A stretch of 55,009 bases of DNA from Chalciporus piperatus. Lineage: Eukaryota; Basidiomycota; Agaricomycetes; Boletales; Boletaceae. Below the pieces are notes generated by a model. It made no database searches. It saw only the letters and a list, made by a program, of their open reading frames with translations, and had not been told where the DNA came from. The translations under genes were made by a program, and so were the position numbers. Below, in pieces: positions 35,368 through 46,110 of this stretch; the stretch's first letter is position 1; each line of letters starts with the position of its first letter. The DNA lies in the NCBI GenBank assembly GCA_038093975.1, contig JBBPTG010000165.1, positions 1 to 55,009 of the forward strand, given 5' to 3'.

Positions 35368-35910
35368 ATGGCTATCACTGAGTTTGCCATCCTCGTCTTC
35401 AAACCTCCTCATAATCTCTCAGAGCCCGCTATTCAACCCCTCTTTCGACAACTGTCAGACTGGCAGTCAGAATGTTCAGGCTTCCCTCTCGCCTTCTTCA
35501 CGAACTCAAAAGATCCTTCACAAGTCCACCTGATCACGGGCTGGGACAGCGTTGAGGCCCACGAGGCTTGGATTCGGGGAGAACGGAACCAGGAATTACT
35601 CAGGGTGTTCTCGCCGTTTATTGACATGCTAAAGATCAGCATGGTCCATCTGGACGTGGAGTTTGAGAGTATCCCGGAGGATGCGAGGCGGATGACTATT
35701 GAGCGATGTGATGGATCGCGAGCGTCGAAGCTGGGATCGGAGAGAAATCAATATAGTATCAGTACTTGGTCTCTGATCGGGCGAGACTTGGCATGTGATG
35801 GCGGTGGTGACGTTTATCGCTTCAGCGGTGGTGTTGGGGAGTTTGAGGAAGGAGAAGAGGGTAGGGGAGTACTCGTAGCGCGCTGGGTGTTGGAAAGGGT
35901 CGAGCTATGA
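35368..35910 (+). CDS. ABM-like dimeric alpha/beta-barrel protein
   Basis: A single-exon frame of 180 aa from the ATG at 35368 (MAITEFAILVFKPPHNLSEP). An in-frame extension upstream lacks a better ATG. Residues 1-105 fit the antibiotic-biosynthesis-monooxygenase-like ferredoxin fold: a first beta strand, a helix (IQPLFRQLSDWQSE), a strand with LITGWDSVEAHEAWI, then a helix ending in FSPFIDMLKI and a strand SMVHLDVEF with a conserved-type His. The remaining ~75 residues are polar and Gly/Glu-rich without an evident fold. Small fungal ABM proteins act as heme- or quinone-handling enzymes or have no known role. It lies 274 bp downstream of the esterase on the same strand. Fold likely; function unknown. 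Confidence 0.7.
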   Translation: MAITEFAILVFKPPHNLSEPAIQPLFRQLSDWQSECSGFPLAFFTNSKDPSQVHLITGWDSVEAHEAWIRGERNQELLRVFSPFIDMLKISMVHLDVEFESIPEDARRMTIERCDGSRASKLGSERNQYSISTWSLIGRDLACDGGGDVYRFSGGVGEFEEGEEGRGVLVARWVLERVEL

Positions 35911-37390
35911 GGAGTCGGCTTTTGCATTCCCTACAGAGTACTCAGGCTCGTATACTAAGAACCACGTACAAACTAATAAATGAAGAATGTAGTGAAGTTC
36001 ACGAGGACGCGAGCGCAAGTGTGCCTGGTAGGCGCACCAAGATGCTCATGATGGCACGAGTGAAGTTCCTTTACTCCATAATGTAGAATTCGGGGTTGAC
36101 TCGGGGACCCAAACATTCCGATAGTAGTGAAGCGACAGCAACACTACATCGGGAACTCGGATACCCTGGCCAGCCAGCCAGCATCAGCGCACATCTCTCC
36201 CAGCCAGACGCGATGAGATATCCCTGTCGGATGAATATACTGACCGTCAGAAGAAGCCTTGTGAGAGGCATGTATCCAACAACTCACAGAAATAATTTTA
36301 TGGAAGTTAAACAAGAGGCCGCACTGATTTCATGGACGGTGGCGACCACAACGACATCAACTGTTGAACCAAGTATATCGGCTTCTACTCAGAGGCGCTG
36401 CCCTCAATTGCCGGAGAAATCAACCATCGATCGACTTCTTGACCCTGATCCTCTTCGGACACCCAGAGGCGACAGCCATTAACCGATCGAAGAGCATCAG
36501 TCCTCCAAGCGCAGATTAAAAACAGCGACAACTGCGAAGACCTCCTGATCGACCCTGAAGTAGCTGGATCCTACCGGTGCTTTCCCTCGTTCACGATCTG
36601 GGAAGCTCACGCAGCGGGGTCAGTTCGACGAACCCAGCTCGCGCTACCCGAGACGGGGTAAGCCCTCACAGACGTCATTACCAAATAGTCGCGCATGGAT
36701 GCACATCCGACACATATCGTGTCATTCCCAGCAGCCAAAATCATGTGTACCCAATGCTCCTAGGTTCTAATCAGCTCGTGAAGGACTTCCCTCGCATGGC
36801 TTCCCAGGTGGACAACTGGAAGTTGTTCAACGAGCTGAACCCCTGTTATGGGCTCGAGCAGGGAAAGGATGGATGTAGCTGGTTTGGTAAGGACAACGAT
36901 TGACTTGAATATGGAGGACGAGAAAGGGAAAGACTTTACGTTTAGTTCACGTGGACAGTTGCGAGATCGTCTCATGACCGACACAACATGCGAGTACGGT
37001 AAAGCTTGGTATATCCAGTACAGCTTACAGCTTAGATTGATCGTGAGGGCAGAATGAGGGGAATGATCGCCAGTGATATTCGTAGTAATAGTATCTTCTT
37101 TTCTCCGAACAGCCACCTTGTCGATCTTGCGTAAGATTTTTTCCATCAACTTCGATCCCTGCTGCACAATCTGCAACATCAACGACACATGAACGACCTG
37201 CGTCGGGAAGGATGAACTTGACGAGTTTTCGACGAAGATCGTCCAGCGAGAGCGTGCAGCTAAATATAATTGCATATGAATGATACCCGTATGTACTAGG
37301 GGTAAAGTACATCCACGCCGGTGTCCAATGTGCACGCGAAAAGGTCATCTGACGCACCTCGGTGACTCGCGTCGATGTGTAATAAACAAG
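35911..37390. other. 1.5-kb stretch without a supported gene
   Basis: It lies between the ABM-like gene (+) and the stop of the JEN1-like gene (-). A plus-strand frame at about 36440-36655 is protein-like in part (ends FTIWEAHAAG...TQLALPET, followed by GTAAGC), but it has no in-frame ATG and I could not attach an upstream exon. A minus-strand frame of about 190 codons (36760-37335) has no domain. Treated as non-coding. Confidence 0.4.
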
Positions 37391-39633
37391 TTACACAGTC
37401 AAGACTTTTTCGCCGTCGTCACGTACCTCACCAGCTTCGTCCTCCATGATCGCGTCATCACGTCCACTACCTTCTTCGACGGCGGTCTTGTGTTTCTCAA
37501 ACTGAAAGGAGTGATTTCTGGGTAAGCAAGGTCAGCATATCACTCACTCGTCGAAGAAAATTTTCAAGAATTAGAGGGCAAGGGCGGTGACATACTCGGG
37601 CGCAAATAGTGTCACTAGGAGCGCATATGCAGCGACGGTTCCGATGAAGATTCCCTGCACAGTCGCGTAGTCGGCGACGTTCTTGGTCTGACCATTTACC
37701 GCGATGCTCAACCTCAAGTTGTTTGCACCGGCTGTACAGGTCAAACACGTTATACGGATGACAATGGGAGGTAACACTCACTCGCTTCAATTTGCGCAGA
37801 GGCGGAAGAAACCAACTGGAGAGATTAGAGTAGGTTTGTACCAGCTTTCCATCGAACAGAATGTACAACGCACGTTTCCGAGCTGAGATGCCACACCAGG
37901 GAACGTCGCCCGGAAAGCAGGAGGGGAAATCTCCGCAAGTTGGATGGGAATCTGTAGGTGGAGACTTCGGTTTAATAGCAGTTCGCCGAGGTCGAGCGTA
38001 ATTGAGATACGTACAACTCCCCATGCACCTTGAACACCGAATTGGATCCAGAATGCGCCAGCTGCGAGGGGACCAAAGGTGCTGGGGACGATCCATAAAG
38101 GTATAGATGCTGAAAGGTGAGCGGGGATCATCAAATGATGTCAGTCAGCAAGAGTGGCAGCGAGGACTTAACGAGGCAATACACACCTCCGACGAGCAAC
38201 ACCATGAGACTGAAGAAAGAATAGGCAAACATAAAAGAGAGCGTTTCATGCTACGCACACAATGGTGAGTCGGCGTCCAATGTGTTGACTTGCCCAACCC
38301 GCGAATGCGCCGCCACTACAACAACGTGGATGATCAACGATAAGATCAGAACACCCTGGAAGCCAGGAAATGCCTCGCTCAAGGTTATAACACTTACGCG
38401 ATAGCGCCCTATGAAACAATTTAGTAAGTGCACAAACCTGTACAAGTCGAGATAGACATACACAGTTGCCGATGATGGTGGCGACGGTGGCATCATGGGA
38501 AGAGAATCCTTTTGTAGTCTCGAGATAGGTGGGGTATAGGTCCTACACGATAGGGGTCTTTGTCAGTACCATGCATCCATCTTGAAAAGGTTCCCCGCAC
38601 CTGAGAACCGTGAGATAAGAAGAAGAAACCTACAAACACGGGGACATTAGCAACTTCACACGAAAAGTATAGATTGCGACATGGACATGCGCGTACCTGT
38701 CGTGAGCAAGACCGAATAGATGCATAATTTCCAGTGAAGCTTGAGCATTACTTTTGTTTCGCGCAAGAAGATCTTGTTTTTTCCTGCCGTAGTTGTCCCT
38801 CTCGCTTTCTCGATAGCGTTGGCACGCAAAAACACCTCCGATTCGGGGAGAATAGCGCGGACGATGGCAGCAAAGAAGGTGATACCAGCACCGGTCCAGA
38901 ACAGGGTCTTCCACGAGTAGGGATTGTGGGGCACGAGCGTGAGGTTAATAACTGCGGCGATGAGATAACCGATCGCATAGCCTTGTTGAAAAACACCACT
39001 CCCGAGACCCCGAAGTTCTACTGGAAGATTTTCAAGCGCTGATGAGGACGAGAGACCCCAGATTCCACCCATGGCAATACCAAAGAGAGCGCGAACACCG
39101 AGGAATTGAGGAAACGTCGACACGAAACTGGTTGCGATGGATAAGATACAGCATAGTAAGAGGTTGAAAACCAGGGGCCATTTTCGACCGAAACGATCCG
39201 ATAAGACACCGAATATGAGCTAGAGTAGGGTGAGTTCTGTATCTGTCCCAGTTGAAAGGGTGATCCCTACCGCCCCAACTGATCGGAAAAGTAGTGTGAG
39301 CGTTATTGCAGTCGTCTAGGTGTATCATAAGAACGAGTCAAGAGAAAGAAGATCACTCCGCGTTCGTACTAGCGCAGGGGCCTTCTGGTTAAGCTGTGTC
39401 GACAGCAGTGGTAACGTCAGGTTAACAGCGAAGTAGTCGATGGCATCACAAGTCCATGCAAGCAACCTAGCAAGATCATATCAGTATCGAATCCGCTGGA
39501 TTCAAGGATTCACTCACCCAGAGAGGAAATGGGCCCATTGGATGAATGATAACGACCGTAGAGCACGAATGATACCAGTATTATGGACCTTGTTCTTCTT
39601 GGGGACGAAGTTGCTGAGGAATTGCGGCACCAT
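37391..39633 (-). CDS. JEN1: JEN1-type monocarboxylate (lactate/pyruvate) transporter, MFS
   Basis: Fourteen exons: 39518..39633, 39370..39466, 39315..39271, 38697..39219, 38601..38629, 38462..38542, 38398..38408, 38259..38315, 38187..38209, 38015..38109, 37874..37951, 37782..37815, 37596..37731 and 37391..37517. They give 483 aa and all phases close. The family blocks appear in order: QWAHFLSGLLAWTCDAIDYF in TM1, FRSVGALIFGVLSDRFGRKW, GIAMGGIWGLSSSSALENLP with VELRGLGSGVFQQGYAIGYL, SHGSQDLYPTYLETTKGFSS (the NXX[S/T]HX[S/T]QDXXXT-like JEN signature region), and GNCGAIAGGAFAGWASQHIG. It is a 12-TM proton symporter of the plasma membrane for short carboxylates. Fungal relatives are repressed by glucose. 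An 11-nt internal exon supplies GAI of GNCGAIAGG. The C-terminus is acidic. Confidence 0.93.
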
Positions 39634-39837
39634 GGTATGTGGGGACGAGGGCTGATGCTGGCAGCTCCAAGGAATGTCAAAATAGCTCGACTACCTTGGC
39701 CAACCTTACATATGAGCACGGCTAAAGGTACAGTTCTGAATCTGGACTGGACATATCCAGCGATTGCGTTCCACTCGAGCGGTTCAACCAGGCGTAATCT
39801 CCTAACCAGGCGTTGGAGGAAGCGGTCGGGCCGACAC

Positions 39838-39856
39838 CAACGTCTGGTGACTTTCA
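39838..39856 (+). repeat. 19-bp direct repeat, copy 1
   Basis: CAACGTCTGGTGACTTTCA; differs from copy 2 by one base. Upstream of the JEN1-like start codon by about 205 bp. Confidence 0.75.
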
Positions 39857-39950
39857 TGTGGTGACCATCTGTTAATAACACTGTTAATCTCCGAGCACCA
39901 GACGGTCTTCGCCTCAGAGTCCAGACGGCCTCGGGATCCTCCGAAGACTA

Positions 39951-39969
39951 CAACGTTTGGTGACTTTCA
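39951..39969 (+). repeat. 19-bp direct repeat, copy 2
   Basis: CAACGTTTGGTGACTTTCA, same orientation, 113 bp from copy 1, in the shared promoter. Confidence 0.75.
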
Positions 39970-40286
39970 GTTGGCGGGTTATATATCTTGTAGCAGTGTT
40001 GCAGATAGCATTTTTGAAATCTGTCAACATGGAAGCTTCCCATGTTCTGAAAAAAGGATTGGGGCTCAAGCGCTCAAGGTTGAAAGTGCTGCAAGACCGA
40101 CCGAAAACGGAAAGACTGTTTGGCAAAAGCTTGTGAATCAAACAACCACCCACTTCAATCATTCAAGTTGGACCCACCCTTCATTGGGACATTGTCGGTC
40201 CGGCGTGGTCAGGACTGATCCCTCCCTTGTCTATCTCTCTTTCCCTTTTTTTACAGGGAACATCTAGTCACTCTGCTTTTCATTTT

Positions 40287-42540
40287 ATGGATTCTCTACC
40301 CTCAAAACCCTCGAGTTCTCGGGGAGGACGTGATCGCGACAGAGATCGAGGAAAAAACAGGCACGAGGACAAGAGCGACCGCCGCTCTCGACGCAATGAT
40401 CGGGACAGAGGCAGGGACCGGGACAGAGACCGGGACGGAGGACGTGATGGAAATCACAATCGCCGTCGTGACCGCAAACGATCCACCTCTCCCGCCGAAC
40501 CCTCCTCCAAACGAGCGCGCACGTCCAAGTCGAGTCGAAAAGGCAAAGAACCCGTGCGGAATGGCGAGACAGAGCCAGGAGAAACCAAAGTCAAGGTCCC
40601 CGAACTTGGCGATGACTTCATCCCCTTTGGTGCCAGCGATAGTGAAAGTCCGGTTGAGTCACGCAAGGAAAAGCAGGTGGAGCGGGAGTGGGATATAGGG
40701 AAGCCACGGAGGGTAGAGGATGAGGAGGACAGTCGTGGCATGAAGAGGAAGTACGATTCTGCGTTTGATGAGGAGGATGATCGAGCTTACAGAAGAAGAC
40801 GGTTTGAACCGCTCACCTCCAGGAAGGCTCCGTGGGTAGCCCAGGTTGATTTGGACAGTTGTCGGAATGTCGCAGAAATGTGAGTAGATCCTAACTACGC
40901 CATGATATCACTCAATTGAGACTTACATAGGCTGCACCGCGAGGTCGAGGCATTTGTCAAATACATGTCCCCTACACCCATCGAAGACGAGATTCGTGGT
41001 CTCGTTGTCCAACTCGTCTCGAATGCCATTACATCTGCATTTCCGGATGCACAAATACTACCCTTCGGAAGCTATGAAACAAAGCTCTATCTACCCAATG
41101 GGTATGTGCTCGATGTCCTGAAATCCTGAGAAGCATCCTAAAGTATATCCAGGGACATTGACTTGGTGATAGACTCGGAATCCATGGCGCGGAGCAATAA
41201 AGTCCACGTGCTACACGCACTTGCGAACACCATAAAACGCGCAGGTATCACATCCAAAGTTACGGTCATCTCGAGAGCAAAAGTGCCCATCGTGAAGTTT
41301 GTCACGAACTTCGGACGTCTCAACGTCGACATTAGCGTTAACCAAGGCAACGGTATCAAAGCAGGGAAGATCATCAATGGTTTCCTGCAAGACATGCGGG
41401 GCTGTGGGTTCGCGTTACGTTCGCTCGTCATCATCGCTAAGGCATTTTTGAACTCACGAGGGATGAACGAGGTGTATACGGGTGGTCTAGGAAGCTATAG
41501 TATCGTCTGCCTTGCCATCAGTTTTCTGCAGATGCATCCAAAAATACGCAGAGGAGAGATTGAGCCGGAGAAAAACCTTGGGGTCCTCGTCATGGAGTTC
41601 TTCGAGCTTTACGGCTCCTACTTCAACTACGAAGAAGTTGGGATATCGGTCAGGAACGGAGGGTCATACTTCAGCAAGAAGCAGAGAGGGTGGCACGATT
41701 CGACCAGCGGTCTACGTCTCTCCATCGAAGATCCCACTGATATCAGTGAGTGGAGTTTTTGCTGTCCAGAACTCTGTTGACCTCCTTTAGCAAATGATAT
41801 TTCCAAGGGTTCCTTCGCCATTCACAAGGTCCGTCAGACTCTCGCTGGTGCCTACGGGATCATGAAAGCCACTGCGTTCTTGCGAGCTGGAATCCTGAGT
41901 TCGCGTCGTGAGGGCCGCTCGTATCCACTGCGCGTCGCGACGAATCCAGAAGACATGAGCATCCTTTCCAGCATCTTGGGTGTTACGCAGGAGGCGAGTG
42001 GCGTCTGATTTTCATTAGGCTTTCCTAACTTGACTGTAGACGATCAATAATCGACGCCTGCTCCAAGAAGTGTATGAAAAAAGGTTGTTACACAAACGGC
42101 TTAACATCCCGCCACAAGCTTTGGTCGTGACTGCCGATGTGCCTAACGACCATGGGAAGAAGGAGGGGTCGGGGCCTGGTAACCAGGAAGAAGCCTTGGA
42201 GATTGACATGGATCTACAGTCTGAGGATGAATCACGACACAGCGTCGAGGAGCGGGGAAATCCCGACGAGAACGGTCGATACGACATCCAGGAACGTCGC
42301 CGGACACACCAGGGGCGTACCAACGGAGCGGGTCGTTTTAATCCCCTAACTGTCTATACGGAAGATGAAGACGAAGGCGAAGATCTCTCGGATGATGAAG
42401 TGGAGCACCGGGCGTATGAATCTGCGGAGTCTGATGATGATGATAACCGGGAGAGTCGAATGAGTAGAAGACGCTCATATTGGCTGTCCAAGGGGAGTGG
42501 GCCTTATGACAGAGATGACGATGACGCAGAGAGCAGTTGA
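40287..42540 (+). CDS. TRF4: Trf4/Cid14-type non-canonical poly(A) polymerase (TRAMP complex)
   Basis: Exons 40287..40879, 40931..41101, 41153..41745, 41791..41993 and 42040..42540 give 686 aa. It adds short A-tails to aberrant nuclear RNA for exosome decay. Residues ~10-80 are an Arg/Asp-rich low-complexity region (RDRDRDRG-like) followed by basic segments. The nucleotidyltransferase core has FGSYETKLYLPNGDIDLVI with Asp256 and Asp258, and LNVDISVNQ with Asp314, the three metal-binding aspartates. A PAP-associated domain follows (LVMEFFELYGSYFNYEEVGI and VRNGGSYFSKKQRGW, the nucleotide-recognition region). The C-terminus is acidic (EDEDEGEDLSDDEVEHR). The fourth intron uses a GC-AG pair (GCGAGT at 41994). 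Expected partners are Air and Mtr4 homologues, not in this window. Confidence 0.95.
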
Positions 42541-42967
42541 TGTATTTACTTTACCCTCTGTTTTCGATACCTGTTGCACGGCGAGCGATGTTGGATTGCA
42601 GTGTTCAGAATTGTAGCCGGAAGTATATATTTTGATGAAATGGAGGCCAAGACCGATCAGTCGCGAGTTGTAGCGAAACGTTGCTTCCGTGCACCGCGTT
42701 GCCAGCACATTTGCGACAATTCTCAGTGGAAAAAGTTTACTGCTCAACTGTCATCTAGTCTTTCCTTGACCTTCTTCTTCTCCTCTCCATCCTTCACGTC
42801 GCGGTCCTTCCTTGAGGGTTTCAGGCCGTCCGGTCTGTTCTAACTGCCCTACCGTCTCAGTTCATCGCTCTTCTTACCTACCCTGGCTGGTTGTTTTTCC
42901 TTCTCGCTGGTCGTCCTGTAACTCTCCTTATTGCTCTTTTTTAGACCGTTACCATGTAGGTGACTTC
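42541..42967. other. intergenic and 5' leader of the 767-aa protein
   Basis: About 430 bp. A pyrimidine-rich tract (42758-42800 and 42860-42945) precedes the ATG at 42968 and looks like a transcription-start region. A short ATG-stop (ATG TAG at 42953) sits just upstream as a minimal uORF. Confidence 0.5.
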
Positions 42968-45330
42968 ATGTCAACTAGATGGCAGATTCCAACTAACCCT
43001 CCAACCAGGGCGACTTCCAGAGGACAAACATCCCCAGTGAACCTCAAGGACCGCATAGCAGCTCTCCAACAACGCAATGTCTCGCCCACTCTCCACCAGT
43101 CCGCGCAGGCTGCTCCTAGAGGCGTTCCTGCCGTTGGAGGTGGTTTACGTGACAAAATCGCAAAATTCGAGGAAAAAGGAGGCGTGCCTGTTCCACGACC
43201 CAGTTTCGCAACGACACCACTGGCAGAAGACGCGCCATCAAAGAAGCGCGGGGAACTCTATGGCAATCGGGTGCCAGGTCTGGGGCGTCCTAGCGGGCCT
43301 CCTGTCAGTTTGTCAACGTCGCCGCTACCCTCCGATGACTCCTCTTCCAGCACAAGAAAAAGGTGTATTTCCACGGGCAGCACGCTTTCCACCTCTCCAA
43401 CCAGTTTTCCGACGGAAGAACCTGTTCCAGCGCTGCCGAATGGGTCGTCGCAGCGTCGTAACTCGTTGGCAGTCAATTTTGGTTCTGGTGGACACGCCAT
43501 GAGTGCTGGTGGTGCAGATGGTATAGCCGCGGAGCTCTCCGAGCCTCCTTCATTATCTTCCCTGCTATCTGAGAAATCATCCGAACCCATTGTCACGCAA
43601 CCTCTCAGCGAGGAATCATCTTCGCCCGCTGCAGGGGCTGGGGCCCCGCCCTCTCAAGCGGAGGAGCAACCTGGGACTATTCCAACCACAAAGATGGCTT
43701 CAGAGGCTTCGGAACCTCCGTCTGCTGTTGAAGTGTCCCCAGCAACGACTAGCCCCACAGACCAAACGCCAGCCAAAGAGGACCCCAAGCCCTCATACAG
43801 ACGTCCGTCACTCAAGTCACCTACCAAAGACGCGCCTCGAGCCTCCTTACAGACTCCAATCGTCAAGCAAAGCAGCACTGATGGAGTCTCCGACTATGGA
43901 TCTGCTCTCCAGTCAGCTGTGTCTCAACCCTCTCCATCTATACTCGCACCCGCCTCGTCTGCGCCTTCCCCGAAACGCTCAGAGCCCCCTACCTCTACCC
44001 CAATGTCAGCTCCTACAGAAACAGTTCCTACCAGCCCCCCGTCGCGCTCCGCGAGGACGACGAAGCCGATCGTTGCTACTTCACCTCCCCGAACCATCCC
44101 CGTTACCATCACCGCGCCTGATCCAAAGGTGCCCGTGGAGTCCAGTGTCCCATCACCTGATCTCGCCACTCGGCCTCGTTCAGAGAGCAAACCTACATTC
44201 AAGGCCGTCGTTCATCGCAAGATTGCAGACATTCCGGTCGCTCCGATGGAGACTCTCCCGCCAGCTAACCCTGCCCCAACTGCTAGCCTTGCTCCGCCTG
44301 CTGCGACGCCGATAATAAGGCAACGCCGGAGTGCCAATGTCAACATCGTCCAAGTTCCTCCGAGTCCAGGAGGCTTCGGTGACCTGGCGGTGCTTTTGGA
44401 AGATGCAGCGATGTTGGAATTGAGGCTCAATGACGGGGACAATACTGGGCCCAAAGCGGACTTCCTGTCAGCGACACCTACTAGTGCGACCTTCCAGCAA
44501 GACGCTCGGTCTTCGTCAGTCTCAACGCTCACTGAGCACGCGCCTCCTACGCTGCCTTCTACCAATAGCGGCTCGCAGTCTATGCGATCGGTCTCAGTCC
44601 CGTCGATTAGAGAATCCCTGATTGATGGGGAGATTCCGGAGGGTGATTCAACTGACGGCAGAAGTCTCGCGTCCACCACGTTCTCGCAGCGCTCGCCTTC
44701 ACACCGGAGGTATCTAGACAGTATCCGTCGCCTTACAGGTCGACGATCCTCCGGCTACGTGTCTGGCGCCTATCCGCGGGACAGTATGTCCATGTCATCC
44801 GAAGACTCTTTCCCTGTAGCAACCCCATCGGATAATGGCAAGGGCAAAGGCTTTGGCATTGTCTGGCCGACCGGATCTCCCAAAAAGAGCCCCAGCGTCA
44901 GTCGCTCCAGTTCGTTCGCCGACAAGATCTTCAAGAGAGACCGGACGAGGTCCAACACAAGCAAAGCGGAGTCGAACACTCCAGGTGGGTCTCTTTTAAG
45001 CTTCGCGTCCGTGTCCCTTTATAACTAACCCAAAGATGCTCAGAGCGACTCTCGTTGTACGAGGGGTCCCAACCAAGTCTGACACTTTTGTTTGGCTCTT
45101 CCGAGTTGATGCCTGAGTCAGCCCGTAATGGCGCAGACCCCAGCGCGCGTCCTGCATCGTGGATGTCTCCCGGCGGATCGATTTCAGAGTTTTCTCCAAC
45201 CTCGAGTGTCCTGGACAAGGAAATTTTTGATGCCTTCCCATCAGTCCCACAAACGTTACCCTCAGGTCCAGGGAGCGCTGGGCGTGCCAGTACCCTACCA
45301 ATCAAAGGAGGACGCAATCAAAGGCCGTGA
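42968..45330 (+). CDS. large Ser/Pro-rich disordered protein of unknown function
   Basis: Exons 42968..44984 and 45044..45330 give 767 aa; the 59-nt intron keeps frame. The start is MSTRWQIPTNPPTR; the frame continues upstream, but that part reads as pyrimidine-rich leader. Two related basic/acidic helices lie near the N-terminus, LKDRIAALQQRNVSP and LRDKIAKFEEKGGVPVPRPS, followed by a GELYGNRVPGLGRPS motif. Such paired helices look like short coiled-coil or binding modules. Residues ~150-540 are dominated by Ser, Pro, Thr and Ala with no fold. A later part has VNIVQVPPSPGGFGDLAVLL with a helix DAAMLELRLNDG, and a Ser/Arg stretch HRRYLDSIRRLTGRRSSGY. It could be a cytoskeletal or polarity scaffold, but that is a guess. 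No signal peptide or membrane helix. Confidence 0.78.
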
Positions 45331-46110
45331 AGGACCGATTGCGCCTTTTCTTTCCTTCTTTTCATTTTTCAGTCGTCTATTTTGGGACTTCCAATCATTA
45401 CGGATAGCTTGACTATCGCTGTCCTTTTACAATCGCTCCCTGCTTTAGTTTTTTTTTCTTTCCTTCTTACAAGCGTTTTCTTGCTACCCTAATGTCACAT
45501 CGTTCGACTCGTCGTCTTACTGCTCAATCTACCCAATACATATTTTGTCATCATTTCATTCTGGTTGGAAAATTATGATTTCTCTGCCTTGATTGTTGTT
45601 CTCGGGTCCCCCATTCCAGTGTGTCAAACTGAGTTACATATCGACCCGACGGCCTCGAGTTCCGGCGATGCGAACGTACTGCCAAGGCACGGGCCAAGAC
45701 CTTTTGGATGTTCCGATCAGCCAAACCGAAACTGGTATGATATCAGACATCTTGCCCCACTGACCACTGACCAGTCAACGCCGCTCAAGACACTTGGGCG
45801 GGAATATGTACTGGTAAATTATCACCATGATTACTTACTCTGCACCAAATCCCGTCAATGATGTCGATGATTTCTACATGATGGGACCTACTCCGATGGG
45901 TCAATTGCCAATATACGGTCACACGGGGCCGAGAGTGCCCTGTGCCTGTCGATGAGCAAAGGATGTCTACTATAAAGCCCCGCCATGAGCCACGGAAAAA
46001 CCTCCAAATAACCAGAGAGCATAGTCCTCTGCAAAGGAATCGCTGTCACTACCCAACCTCCGGCGCCATTCCCTTACCTTCACATTCCTTTCGGAACGGT
46101 AGTATTCAGC
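45331..46110. other. intergenic, about 780 bp
   Basis: T-rich 3' flank of the preceding gene (45345-45480), then the promoter of the small secreted protein. No gene seen. Confidence 0.6.
45971..45976 (+). promoter_or_regulatory. candidate TATA box of the small secreted protein gene
   Basis: TATAAA, 140 bp before the ATG at 46111, in a GC-moderate context. Confidence 0.45.

Larger units (their letters stand above)
39634..40286. promoter_or_regulatory. divergent promoter region, JEN1-like (-) / TRF4-like (+)
   Basis: 653 bp between divergent ATGs. It contains two near-identical 19-bp elements (39838-39856 and 39951-39969) and a partly repeated CCAGACGG string (about 39899 and 39921). A pyrimidine tract (CTCTCTTTCCCTTTTTTTAC, about 40232) precedes the TRF4-like start. 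Confidence 0.6.

Noticed and set aside
36440..36766. Plus-strand two-exon candidate (FTIWEAHAAG... then AAKIMCTQCS)
   Set aside because: The splice is plausible, but no in-frame ATG or upstream exon could be attached; stops precede it.
36760..37335. 191-codon minus-strand frame
   Set aside because: No domain or conserved-looking block; lies in the 3' flank of the JEN1-like gene.
43590..44315. 241-codon plus-strand frame inside the 767-aa protein gene
   Set aside because: Out-of-phase shadow, rich in Leu/Arg/Pro because of the Ser/Pro-rich sense frame.
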